Positions 34,730-43,031 of a stretch of 64,000 nucleotides of DNA are shown piece by piece; position 1 is the first letter of the stretch, and the number at the start of each line of letters is the position of its first letter. Origin of the DNA: an uncultured Collinsella sp. (lineage in GTDB: Bacteria > Actinomycetota > Coriobacteriia > Coriobacteriales > Coriobacteriaceae); the NCBI GenBank assembly GCA_900756765.1, contig CAAELE010000005.1, forward strand, positions 17,754 through 81,753. The letters run 5' to 3'. The position numbers were made by a program, and so were the translations under genes. Below the pieces are notes generated by a model. That model was not told the origin of the DNA. It saw nothing but the letters and a program-made list of their open reading frames with translations, and did not search any database.

Positions 34730-37700
34730 TCACGCTTCGCCCCAGAATCTATGGGTGCTGCGCAGGAGCTGTGCAGTTTTACCCTCTGCGGCCGCAACGT
34801 CGGCCTCATCGGCCTGCCACGTCCAGTTGCCCGTGGCCACGCCCGGCACGTTCATGCGCGAGTCGTCGCCAAGCCCCAGGATATCCTGCAGCGGTATCAT
34901 CACCAGGGGAGCGTCGCTTGCCAGCGCGTCGCCCATCAGCTTGGCCGCCACCTCAACACCGCTCGGCTCGTCGCCGCCCGCAAAGGAGCGCGTGCACCAA
35001 CCAGCGAGCGTCGACGTGTCGTGCGTCGAGGTGTACAGAATCTTGCCCGGCGTGGGATGCACGCCGCAGCGGACGTCGTAATCGCTAAACTCCAGCACGT
35101 CCATGCCGGGGAAGCCGCAGGTCGAAGCCATGGCGCGAACGCCGGGCGTCAGGTAGCCCAGGTCCTCGGCGATAAAGTTGAGCGGCCCCAGCTCGTCATA
35201 GGCGGTCTGGAACAGGTCCTTGCCCGGACCCGCCAGCCAGCGGCCGTCGGCGCAGGCCTTGCCTGCGGGAATGCTAAAGTAGCTGTGGAATCCCAGGAAG
35301 TGGTCCAGGCGCACGCGGTCGTAGAGCGAGAACGCGCGACGCAGACGGTCCATCCACCAGCGGTAGCCGTTCTCCTTCATGTGATCCCAACGGAAGGTGG
35401 GGTTGCCCCACACCTGGCCCTCGGGCGCGAAATTGTCGGGCGGCGCGCCAGAAATCTCAATCGCCTTGCCGGTATCGGACAGCCAGAAGTTCTCGGGCTC
35501 GCTCCACGCGTCTGCCGAATCGTCCGAAACATACATGGGAATGTCGCCGATGACCTCGATGCCCTTCTTGTGCGCATAGTTCATGAGCTCACACCAGGCC
35601 AGGTCAAAGCGATACTGCATGTACGCCTGCAGCTCTGCCTCGTCGTGAAAACGCGTGTCATTGATCATATACTCGTTGTAGCGCGCGACATCGGCCGGCC
35701 AATCGTGACGCGATTCGCCTTCAAAGTACTTCTTAACGGCCATGTATACGCAGTATTTCTCGAGCCAATCGGCGTTGCGATGCTTAAACGCCGTGTAGAG
35801 CGGATCGGCATCCTCGCCGCCACGGGCCTTCCAAGTCTCAAAGTCGGCCGCCAGCTCCTCTTGGCTCTCGGGCAGCAGGTCAATATTGCCCGCAAAGGCC
35901 GAAGGCCCAGCGTAAGGGGAGCGGAAGAAGTCCGTCGGGTTGACAGGAAGAACCTGCCAGTAGCGCATGCCCATAGCGGCCAGATGGTCGATAAAGCGAC
36001 GCGTGGGTGCACCGATCGTGCCGGGCTTGCCGTCGTCGGTGGGCACCGAGGTGATATGGCACACGACGCCCGCGCCGTGATCGAGCGGCTCCTGCAGGCG
36101 CTGCTCGGCATGGTGATAGATGATCGACGAGCCCAACGGATACAGATCGAGCGTGACTGTACCGTTGTGGATCTCGCACTCGTGACCGCTGATCACGTCA
36201 CTTGCGCATTCGCCGAGCGCCGGAATCGTCACGCGGTGCGAATTGCGCAGGCTTCGGTTGATGATAACCGTCGCGCACTCGCCATTCTTGCCCGTGCGGT
36301 TGTAGGCCAGCACCTCGTCGTTGAGTGCGAAGGCCTTGATCTCGCCGTCGATCATAAATGGCAGTGCGCGGCGTACGGCGGAGGCGTTCTTGACAATAGC
36401 CAGCGTGTCGAAGTCGTGCAGTTGGTCCTTGGTCGGCAAGGTGCGGCGGTTGCCCGGATCGGTAAGGCCCTCCAGGCCGTACTCGTCGCCGTAGTAGATC
36501 GAAGGCACGCCGGGGAAGGTCATCTGCATGAGCGTGGCGAGCCAAAAACGGCTCTTGGCCAGGCCCATCGAGTTCTCGTCCAGGCGCCATTTGCTGCGCT
36601 CGCACTCGGGCAGCTGCGACTCGTCGGGGCCGCCGCCGAGTACCGAGATGATGCGCGGACGGTCGTGGCTCGAAAGCAGATTGAGCGCGCAGGACAATGC
36701 CTCGCTCGGGTAGTTTTCGCGCAGGGTCTCGATATCCTCGGCTGCCTGGTAGGCGTTCTTGTAGCCCATCAAAAAGCCGATGACCATGTCGCGGAAGGGA
36801 TAGTCCATAGCAGAGTCCAGCTCGGAGCCCTGCAGGTAGCGGCGCAGATGGCCGTAACTAATCTTGTTGGAGGCGTCTTCCCAGACTTCGCCGAGCAACA
36901 GTGCGTCAGGCTTTTCGGCAAGTACGGCCTTCTTGATCTGGGCCAGGAAGTCGTCAGAAAGCTCGTCAGCGACGTCCAAGCGCCAACCATGGGCACCGGC
37001 GCGCAGCCATTTGCGGATCACGCCATCCTTGCCCAGGAGCCTCTCGCGCACCAGCTCGGACTTCTCGTTGATGGCCGGCATGTTGCCCACGCCCCACCAG
37101 CAGTCGTACGAGCCATCCTCGTGGAAGGTAAACGCATCGCGCCACGGCGAATCCTCGCTTTGCCAGGCACCCACGCCAGGGTAGTTGCCGTAGCGGTTGA
37201 AATAGATCGAGTCGTCGCCCGTGTGGTTGAAGACGCCGTCCAGGATGATGGAGATGCCCAGCTTCTCGGCTGCCTGGCACAGCTCAGTAAAGTCCTGCTC
37301 GGTGCCCAGGATCGGGTCGATCTTGGTGTAGTCGGCCGTGTCGTAGCGGTGGTTGCTCGCGGCCTCAAAGATGGGGTTGAGGTAGATGGCCGTAAAGCCC
37401 AGCTCGGCGATGCGGGGCAGGTCTTCCTGGATGCCCTTGAGCGAGCCGCCGTAGAAGTCCCAGGTCTTGATGGAGCCGTCCTCGGCGCGCTCGTACACGG
37501 GCGGCTCGTTCCAGTCCTCGACCATCCGTCGCTGAATGCCCTTGCGCGGTTTTTCGAGTTGAGCCATTGTGCGCTCGCGCCAATGCTCGTCACGGGCGTA
37601 GCGGTCGGGGAAGATCTGGTAGACCATGCCGTGCTCGTACCAGGTGGGACGGTTCTCGCGGTGCTTATAGACGGTAATCTGGAAGGACGGCACCTCGGCG

Positions 37701-38026
37701 TAGTCGTAGGTTACGCCCTCCCCGCCGGTGCGGCCCTGCGGTGCGCCCAGGCGAACCTCGGGCTGGCCCTCGATATTGCAGATAAAGCTGTACCAGATAA
37801 GACAGGGTTCGGTGCATTTGAGCTCGCCGGTAAAAATGCCATCGCCCTCGTGCTCCATCGGGATCAGGGTCTCGCCGAATTCATCGACCCAGGTACGCAG
37901 GGTGAGTGTTGCCTGGTTGGGATCGGCATCCTCCAAAATCACCGAGAGTGCAACGGTAGTTCCTGTGGTCACAGCGCCAAACGGAGTGCGAAACTGCGGC
38001 AGACGGCTGTTGTGTATCAATCTCAT
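34730..38026 (-). CDS. GH13 alpha-amylase / GH77 4-alpha-glucanotransferase fusion
   Basis: A 1098-residue fusion for alpha-glucan breakdown. Residues 1-120 look like the N-terminal beta domain of neopullulanase-type enzymes. A GH13 barrel follows (about 125-560), with LDGVFNHTG, GWRLDVADE (nucleophile Asp, about 352), LLGEVWED (acid Glu, about 377) and LLSSHDRPR (Asp, about 453). From about 645 to the end is a complete GH77 (MalQ) domain: HITSVPTDDG, IGDIPMYVS, RVRLDHFLGFH (nucleophile Asp, about 906) and FIAEDLGYLTP (acid Glu, about 953). No signal peptide is seen, so it acts in the cytoplasm. ATG 38026 lacks a clear ribosome-binding site. Together the halves could trim and rearrange maltodextrins. 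Confidence 0.93.
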   Translation of the reverse strand: MRLIHNSRLPQFRTPFGAVTTGTTVALSVILEDADPNQATLTLRTWVDEFGETLIPMEHEGDGIFTGELKCTEPCLIWYSFICNIEGQPEVRLGAPQGRTGGEGVTYDYAEVPSFQITVYKHRENRPTWYEHGMVYQIFPDRYARDEHWRERTMAQLEKPRKGIQRRMVEDWNEPPVYERAEDGSIKTWDFYGGSLKGIQEDLPRIAELGFTAIYLNPIFEAASNHRYDTADYTKIDPILGTEQDFTELCQAAEKLGISIILDGVFNHTGDDSIYFNRYGNYPGVGAWQSEDSPWRDAFTFHEDGSYDCWWGVGNMPAINEKSELVRERLLGKDGVIRKWLRAGAHGWRLDVADELSDDFLAQIKKAVLAEKPDALLLGEVWEDASNKISYGHLRRYLQGSELDSAMDYPFRDMVIGFLMGYKNAYQAAEDIETLRENYPSEALSCALNLLSSHDRPRIISVLGGGPDESQLPECERSKWRLDENSMGLAKSRFWLATLMQMTFPGVPSIYYGDEYGLEGLTDPGNRRTLPTKDQLHDFDTLAIVKNASAVRRALPFMIDGEIKAFALNDEVLAYNRTGKNGECATVIINRSLRNSHRVTIPALGECASDVISGHECEIHNGTVTLDLYPLGSSIIYHHAEQRLQEPLDHGAGVVCHITSVPTDDGKPGTIGAPTRRFIDHLAAMGMRYWQVLPVNPTDFFRSPYAGPSAFAGNIDLLPESQEELAADFETWKARGGEDADPLYTAFKHRNADWLEKYCVYMAVKKYFEGESRHDWPADVARYNEYMINDTRFHDEAELQAYMQYRFDLAWCELMNYAHKKGIEVIGDIPMYVSDDSADAWSEPENFWLSDTGKAIEISGAPPDNFAPEGQVWGNPTFRWDHMKENGYRWWMDRLRRAFSLYDRVRLDHFLGFHSYFSIPAGKACADGRWLAGPGKDLFQTAYDELGPLNFIAEDLGYLTPGVRAMASTCGFPGMDVLEFSDYDVRCGVHPTPGKILYTSTHDTSTLAGWCTRSFAGGDEPSGVEVAAKLMGDALASDAPLVMIPLQDILGLGDDSRMNVPGVATGNWTWQADEADVAAAEGKTAQLLRSTHRFWGEA

Positions 38027-38123
38027 AGTACGGTCCAGTTCAATAGAATCACGGCCTGCGGGCCATGGGCTTTACGCACAAAATATAAGTATATCTGTTG
38101 TACACAGGGTGTATAAACAACAT

Positions 38124-38170
38124 CCGTTTACCATCGGCGAACGGTTGTCCTAGAAAATCGTTTTACCAAC
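38124..38170 (-). promoter_or_regulatory. Candidate operators upstream of the GH13-GH77 gene
   Basis: On the minus strand, GTTGGTAAAACGATTTTCTA (38151-38170) and GATGGTAAACGG (38124-38135) lie about 100-140 nt upstream of the start. The first is very close to a site at 48.11 kb near glgB (TTTGGTAAAACGTTTTTAGC). The CG-centred half-palindrome recalls LacI-family operators. The regulator is not in this window. Confidence 0.5.
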
Positions 38171-38181
38171 TATCTATAGAG

Positions 38182-38208
38182 AAGGGGCGCCCGGTTGGAG
38201 CGCCCCTT
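38182..38208 (-). terminator. Hairpin after glgA
   Basis: AAGGGGCGC and GCGCCCCTT form a perfect 9-bp stem with a 9-nt loop, 38 nt past the glgA stop. The minus-strand tail is only CTCTATAG, so termination may be partial. Confidence 0.55.
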
Positions 38209-38245
38209 GTTTAGGGTTTTGATTAGGTTTTAGATCGTGTGTGGG

Positions 38246-40552
38246 CTAGCGGCGCTTGCGGGTGGCCGTTGCCTTGCGGACGGAGGTCTTCTTGGTCGGA
38301 GCCTTTTCCTCGGCCGGAGCGGCAGGGGAGACCGGGGCCTCCTTGGCGGGCTCGGTCTTTGCCGTAGCCTTCGGAGCGGTCTTGACCTCAGCGGCCTTCG
38401 GTGCCGGCTCGGCCTTTACTGCAGGCTTTTCCTCGGCTTTAGCCTCTGCCTTGGGGTCGGCTGTCTTGGTCGTGGTCTTTTTGGCCGTCGTCGTAGAGCG
38501 CTTGCGCGTGGTGGTCTTGGCGGCCGGCTTTGCCTCGACGGGCGTCTCCTCGACTTTGGCGGCCGGCTTTGCGGCTGCCTTGGTCGTGGCTGCTTTTGTG
38601 GTCGTCTTCGCGGCGGCCTTCGTAGCGTCAGCCTTGGTCGTCGTCGACTTTGCGGCTGCCGCCTTCTTGGCGGTCGCGGTCGTCTTCTTGGCAGCGGTCT
38701 TGGCCGGTGCCTTGACGGCGGGCTTGGCCTCGACGGCGGCTTCAGCCTTTACCTCGGGAGCAGCCTCGGCCTCGGCGGCCTTCTTGGCAGCGGCGGTCGT
38801 GCGCTTGCGCGTCGTTGTTGCCTTGGGAGCAGTCGTCTTTGCTGCGGCGGTCTTGGCGGTAGCGGCCTTGGTTGTCGTAGCCTTCTTGGCCGTCGTCTTG
38901 CGTGTCGTGGTCTTCTTGGCGGCAGGCTTTGCAGCCGGCTTAGCCTCAGCCTCGGGAGCTGCTTCAACCGGCTTCTCCTCAGCCTTGGGCTCCTCAACGG
39001 TAGCGGGCGCCTCAACAGCCGGCTTGGCCTTGGGCTCGGGCTCAGCCACAACCGCAGGCTCGTCGACAACCGCCGCCGGCCTCTCGATCTCCGGATGCAT
39101 AAAGAAGTACAGGTCCAGATACTTGTCGGCCGAGCGCGTCCAGCTAAAGTCCTGGCTCATGGCCTGCGTGACCAGCTGGTTCCAAGCGTCGCGGTTGTCC
39201 CAGAACAGGCGCGCCGCGCGGAACACGGCATCGCCCATCTCGTCTCCGTTAAAGTTGCTAAACGAGAAGCCCGTGCCCTCGCCGGTAAACCCGTTATACG
39301 GGATCACGGTGTCCTTCAGACCACCGGTCTCGCGAACGATGGGCAGGGTGCCGTAGCGCATAGCGATGATCTGCGACAGGCCACAGGGCTCAAACTTCGA
39401 GGGCATCAGGAACATATCGGCGGCGGCATACATACGCTGCGACAGCGCAGGATCGAACTCGATGCGTGCGGCCATGGTGCCGGGGTATTTGTCCTGGAAG
39501 TAGCGCAGTCCGTCCTCGTAGTCGCGGTCGCCGGTGCCCAGCACCGCCACCTGCACGCCTCCGGCCAAAATGCGGTCGAGCGCGTACATGACCAGGTCCA
39601 GGCCCTTCTGACGCGTCAGGCGCGTGACCATCACCATGAGCGGACGGTCGTCGCGAACCTCGAGCCCCAGCTCTTCTTGCAGCTTGGCCTTGCACACCGC
39701 CTTGCCGGAACGGTCCTCAACCGTGTAGTTTGCGGCAATGCGCTTGTCGGTCGCCGGGTCAAAGCCCGCCACGTCAATGCCGTTCAAAATGCCCTGCAGC
39801 GCATAGGAGCGCTCGCGCAGCACACCGTCCAGGCCCTCGCCAAACTCGGGCGTCTGGATCTCGTTGGCATAGGTGGGGCTCACCGTGGTAATAGCGTCGG
39901 CATAGCGCAGCGCGCCCAGCATGTAGTTGATGCTGCAGGCGTCGCAACGCAGCTGCGAGGCGGCCGCCGGAATGTGCCCCACACCCAGGATGTCCTCCAT
40001 TACGGTGTCGCTAAACTGGCCCTGGAACGCCACGTTGTGGATCGAGAACACCGTTTTAACGCGGTCGTACAGCGGCAGGCCCTGGTAGAACTCGCGCAAG
40101 AACACGGGCGCCAGTGCCGTCTGCCAGTCGTTGCAGTGCAGGATGTCGCACTCAAAGCCGGCCGGCAGGTGCTGCAGGCTCTCGGTGATGGCCTTGGAGA
40201 AGAACGCAAAGCGCTCGCCGTCGTCAAAGAAGCCGTACGGATAGTCGCGCGCAAAGTAGCGCTCGTTGTCGATGAACATATACGTGACACCGTCGTGCTC
40301 GAGCTTCTCGAGCCCGCAGTACTCGTTGCGCCAGCCCAGGCTCACGTAAAAGTCGGAGAAGTGCTCCATTTGCGCCTTGTACTCGTCCTTGATGGTGGCG
40401 TATTTGGGCACCATCACGATGACTTCGGCGCCGGCGCGCACAAGCGCCGCAGGCAGCGAGCCCGCCACGTCTCCCAGGCCACCGGTCTTTACAAACGGTG
40501 CGCACTCGGCCGAGGCAAACACGATCTGCATCTTTTTGCTGGAATCTGCCAT
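38246..40552 (-). CDS. glgA: Glycogen synthase with long Lys/Ala/Thr-rich tail
   Basis: GlgA adds glucose from ADP-glucose to glycogen. Residues 1 to about 490 form a normal GT5 enzyme: KTGGLGDVAGSLPAAL with the KxGGL motif near residue 19, LHCNDWQTAL, ITTVSPTYANEI and FEPCGLSQIIAMRYGTLPI. About 280 more residues follow, consisting almost only of Ala, Lys, Thr, Pro and Glu, with repeated units such as AKKTTTRKTTAKKATTTKAA and the end KATATRKRR. This resembles a histone H1 tail and is not part of the family. ATG 40552 is chosen for GGGAG 5 nt upstream. It is the fifth gene in the glgB-glgP-glgC-glgD-glgA run. Confidence 0.94.
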   Translation of the reverse strand: MADSSKKMQIVFASAECAPFVKTGGLGDVAGSLPAALVRAGAEVIVMVPKYATIKDEYKAQMEHFSDFYVSLGWRNEYCGLEKLEHDGVTYMFIDNERYFARDYPYGFFDDGERFAFFSKAITESLQHLPAGFECDILHCNDWQTALAPVFLREFYQGLPLYDRVKTVFSIHNVAFQGQFSDTVMEDILGVGHIPAAASQLRCDACSINYMLGALRYADAITTVSPTYANEIQTPEFGEGLDGVLRERSYALQGILNGIDVAGFDPATDKRIAANYTVEDRSGKAVCKAKLQEELGLEVRDDRPLMVMVTRLTRQKGLDLVMYALDRILAGGVQVAVLGTGDRDYEDGLRYFQDKYPGTMAARIEFDPALSQRMYAAADMFLMPSKFEPCGLSQIIAMRYGTLPIVRETGGLKDTVIPYNGFTGEGTGFSFSNFNGDEMGDAVFRAARLFWDNRDAWNQLVTQAMSQDFSWTRSADKYLDLYFFMHPEIERPAAVVDEPAVVAEPEPKAKPAVEAPATVEEPKAEEKPVEAAPEAEAKPAAKPAAKKTTTRKTTAKKATTTKAATAKTAAAKTTAPKATTTRKRTTAAAKKAAEAEAAPEVKAEAAVEAKPAVKAPAKTAAKKTTATAKKAAAAKSTTTKADATKAAAKTTTKAATTKAAAKPAAKVEETPVEAKPAAKTTTRKRSTTTAKKTTTKTADPKAEAKAEEKPAVKAEPAPKAAEVKTAPKATAKTEPAKEAPVSPAAPAEEKAPTKKTSVRKATATRKRR

Positions 40553-40576
40553 ATTGTCTCCCATGTTGCAATTCGA

Positions 40577-40610
40577 GAATAGCCGCCTGGCGCAAACCGG
40601 GCGGCTATTC
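40577..40610 (-). terminator. Hairpin between glgD and glgA
   Basis: A perfect 11-bp stem (GAATAGCCGCC/GGCGGCTATTC) lies in the 90-bp gap. The minus-strand tail TCGAATT is poor in T, so it may be a processing or attenuation hairpin and not a full stop. Confidence 0.5.
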
Positions 40611-40642
40611 TACATGTTACGAGCGATGTTGCGGTGCCTACG

Positions 40643-41770
40643 TTAATGCACGATGGTGGTATCGGGAGTTAACGGGGCCTTGCCCAGCACCAGGATGTTC
40701 TCGGGCGTTCCGCGAAGTTCGGTGTTGGTGGGAACCACGTTGTTCTTGTCCAGGATGGCATTCTCAACGCGGGCGCCACTCTTGATGATGCAGCTCTGGT
40801 TGATGATCGAGTTTGTCACCGAAGCGCCTTCCTCGACCACGACGCCGCGCGACAGGATCGAGTTGCGCACGGTGCCCTTGATGATGCAGCCGGCCGAGAT
40901 GATCGAGTTGCACGCGTGGCTGCCGGTCGCATAGCGCGAGGGCGGCACGTCGTGAGCCTTGGTCAGGATCGGGCGCTCGGGGTCAAAGAGCTGGTCGGCC
41001 ACGGTCTGGTCGAGCAGGTCCATGCTGCGGCGATAGAGCGACTTCTCGCTAAACACGCCCACGACCTCGCCCTTGTATTCGTAGCTGCACACGTCGATGT
41101 TGCCAAAGTCGCCCTGGAGCGCCTCGAGCAGGTCCAGATAGTCGGCGGCCTGGTAGTGGTCGATAATCTCGAGCAGCGTCTCGCGGTTGACGATGCAGCA
41201 GTCCATAGAGGCGTTGTCGCCGTACACGACGCCGGCGCTCACGCCCGTCAGACGGCCGTTCTCGTTAATCTCGAGCTTGGTTTCGTCATCAACATTGCGC
41301 GTGGCCTTGCAGTACACCACGGTCATCTGGGCGCCGGAGTTCTCGTGCGCGTCGATGATGGTGTTGAGGTCCATGTTAAAGATGATGTTGGTGCCCATCA
41401 TCACGACATAGGGCTTGTCCGAGCGCTGGAACAGCGTCTTGTTGGAGATGATGTCGCGCAGCAGGAAGCGCATGCCGCCCTTGGTGGTGCCATACGCGTT
41501 GCCGGGCACCATGAACAGGCCGCCCTTCTTGCGGTCCAGGCCCCAGTCCTTGCCCGAGCCCACATGGTCGATCAGCGAGCGGTAGTTGCCCGGCATGACG
41601 ACACCGACGGTCTTAATGCCGGCATTCATCATGTTGGACAGCGGGAAGTCGATCAGGCGGTAGCGGCCCAAAAACGGAACGGACGCGATGGGGCGGTCCT
41701 TGAGCAGCACGCTGCCGTAGGTCGAAGAGTAGTTAGCGGTGATATAACCGATGGCCTTGCGATTGATCAT
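40643..41770 (-). CDS. glgD: Glucose-1-phosphate adenylyltransferase subunit GlgD
   Basis: GlgD is a paralogue of GlgC that in Gram-positives forms a hetero-oligomer with it and raises its activity; alone it is usually inactive. The 375-residue protein keeps the fold (PFLGRYRLIDFPLSNMMNAGI near residue 30) but lacks the catalytic GGxGxRL signature at the start, where it reads MINRKAIGYITANYSS. The C-terminal half is a left-handed beta-helix (CNSIISAGCIIKGTVRNSIL). ATG 41770 lies 4 nt after the glgC stop with AAGGGGG inside the end of glgC, so the pair is coupled. Confidence 0.93.
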   Translation of the reverse strand: MINRKAIGYITANYSSTYGSVLLKDRPIASVPFLGRYRLIDFPLSNMMNAGIKTVGVVMPGNYRSLIDHVGSGKDWGLDRKKGGLFMVPGNAYGTTKGGMRFLLRDIISNKTLFQRSDKPYVVMMGTNIIFNMDLNTIIDAHENSGAQMTVVYCKATRNVDDETKLEINENGRLTGVSAGVVYGDNASMDCCIVNRETLLEIIDHYQAADYLDLLEALQGDFGNIDVCSYEYKGEVVGVFSEKSLYRRSMDLLDQTVADQLFDPERPILTKAHDVPPSRYATGSHACNSIISAGCIIKGTVRNSILSRGVVVEEGASVTNSIINQSCIIKSGARVENAILDKNNVVPTNTELRGTPENILVLGKAPLTPDTTIVH

Positions 41771-41774
41771 CGGA

Positions 41775-42923
41775 TCATTCCCCCTTCCCGATAACGACGT
41801 CATTTCCAACGACGGCCGTATCCTTGGTGGTATCGACAGAGCCGAGCTTCACGCCCTCTTCGACCGTGGAGTTCTCGCCCAAAATAGCGCGGCAGATGTG
41901 CGCGCCGCTCTTAACGTGCGCACCCGGCAGCAGCACAGAGTCCTCGACCACGGCGCGCTCCTCGATGATGACATCGGTCGAAAGGATCGAGTGGCGAGCG
42001 GTGCCGTAGATCTTGCAGCCGTTGGAGACCAGGCAGTCGTCCAGGCGGCCGTCCGGGCCAATGTAGTGCGGCGGACGCGTGGTGATGTTGGACATGATGG
42101 GGAAGTTCTTGTCAAACAGATCGAACTCGGGATTGTTGCCCAGCAGGTCCATCGAGGTCTCGTGGAAGCTGGCGATGGTGCCGACGTCCTTCCAAAAGCC
42201 GTGAAACTCGTAGCTGTACAGGCGCTTGTTCTCGCCGAGCAACTTGGGGATGATGTCCTTGCCAAAGTCGTGGCTCGAGCGCTGGTCCAGAGCGTCCTCC
42301 TCGAGCGCCTCGATCAGCACGTCGGCCGAGAAGATGTAGATGCCCATGGACGCAAGGTTTGAATCGGGCTTCTCGGGCTTCTCGGTGAACTTGGTGATGC
42401 GGCCGTCCTCGGGGTCGGTAGTCAGGATGCCAAAGCGGCTGGCCTCCTCCCACGGCACGGGCATAACGCTCACCGTGAGGTCGGCGTTGTTTTCAATGTG
42501 CGTCTTGAGCATCTTGCGGTAGTCCATGCGATACAGATGGTCGCCCGAAAGAATCAGGACGTACTTGGGGTCGTTGGCCTTGATGTAGTCGAGGTTCTGC
42601 GTAATGGCATCGGCTGTGCCCGCATACCAGGCGCCACCGGTCTGCGTCTCGTACGGCGGCAAGATCGACACGCCGCCGTCGCGGCTGTCCAGATCCCAAG
42701 CCTCGCCGGAGCCCACATAGGCATGCAGCAGGTAGGGGCGATACTGCGTCAGAACGCCCACCGTGTCGATGCCCGAGTTGGAGCAGTTGGAGAGCGAAAA
42801 GTCGATAATGCGGAACTTGCCACCAAAGCTAACCGCCGGCTTAGCGATCTTTTGGGTGAGTGCCCCCAATCGGCTGCCCTGTCCTCCTGCGAGGAGCATC
42901 GCGATGCATTCTTTCTTACTCAT
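41775..42923 (-). CDS. glgC: Glucose-1-phosphate adenylyltransferase GlgC
   Basis: GlgC makes ADP-glucose, the donor for glycogen synthase, and is the committed step. The 382 residues carry the pyrophosphorylase motif LLAGGQGSRLGALT near residue 11, followed by KPAVSFGGKFRIIDFSLSN and the sugar-binding LILSGDHLYRMDYRKML near 125. A C-terminal beta-helix has hexapeptide-like repeats. AAGGAG precedes the ATG. The next gene is its partner glgD. Upstream, a 108-bp gap with a GC-rich hairpin separates it from glgP. Confidence 0.96.
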   Translation of the reverse strand: MSKKECIAMLLAGGQGSRLGALTQKIAKPAVSFGGKFRIIDFSLSNCSNSGIDTVGVLTQYRPYLLHAYVGSGEAWDLDSRDGGVSILPPYETQTGGAWYAGTADAITQNLDYIKANDPKYVLILSGDHLYRMDYRKMLKTHIENNADLTVSVMPVPWEEASRFGILTTDPEDGRITKFTEKPEKPDSNLASMGIYIFSADVLIEALEEDALDQRSSHDFGKDIIPKLLGENKRLYSYEFHGFWKDVGTIASFHETSMDLLGNNPEFDLFDKNFPIMSNITTRPPHYIGPDGRLDDCLVSNGCKIYGTARHSILSTDVIIEERAVVEDSVLLPGAHVKSGAHICRAILGENSTVEEGVKLGSVDTTKDTAVVGNDVVIGKGE

Positions 42924-42964
42924 CGATTTCTCCTTCTGTCATCGATGTTCTTAAACCCATTAGC

Positions 42965-42993
42965 GACGGGCGCGGCGCTCGGTCGCGCCCGTC
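42965..42993 (-). terminator. Hairpin between glgP and glgC
   Basis: GACGGGCGCG and CGCGCCCGTC form a strong 10-bp stem with a 9-nt loop. The minus-strand tail has no T run, so it may stabilise or attenuate the message. Confidence 0.45.
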
Positions 42994-43031
42994 GAGTAAT
43001 GCCGTGCTGGCATAAGGGAACTCGCGCGCCT

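Noticed and set aside
34751..38116. Very long open frame on the plus strand opposite the GH13-GH77 gene (about 1,120 codons)
   Set aside because: It mirrors a gene with full catalytic motifs; the translated text is low-complexity and rich in V, A, R and H, as expected from the complement of GC-rich codons.
38237..40582. Glycine/leucine-rich open frame opposite glgA (about 780 codons)
   Set aside because: The repetitive text is the antisense of the Lys/Ala/Thr tail; glgA itself has clear GT5 motifs on the other strand.
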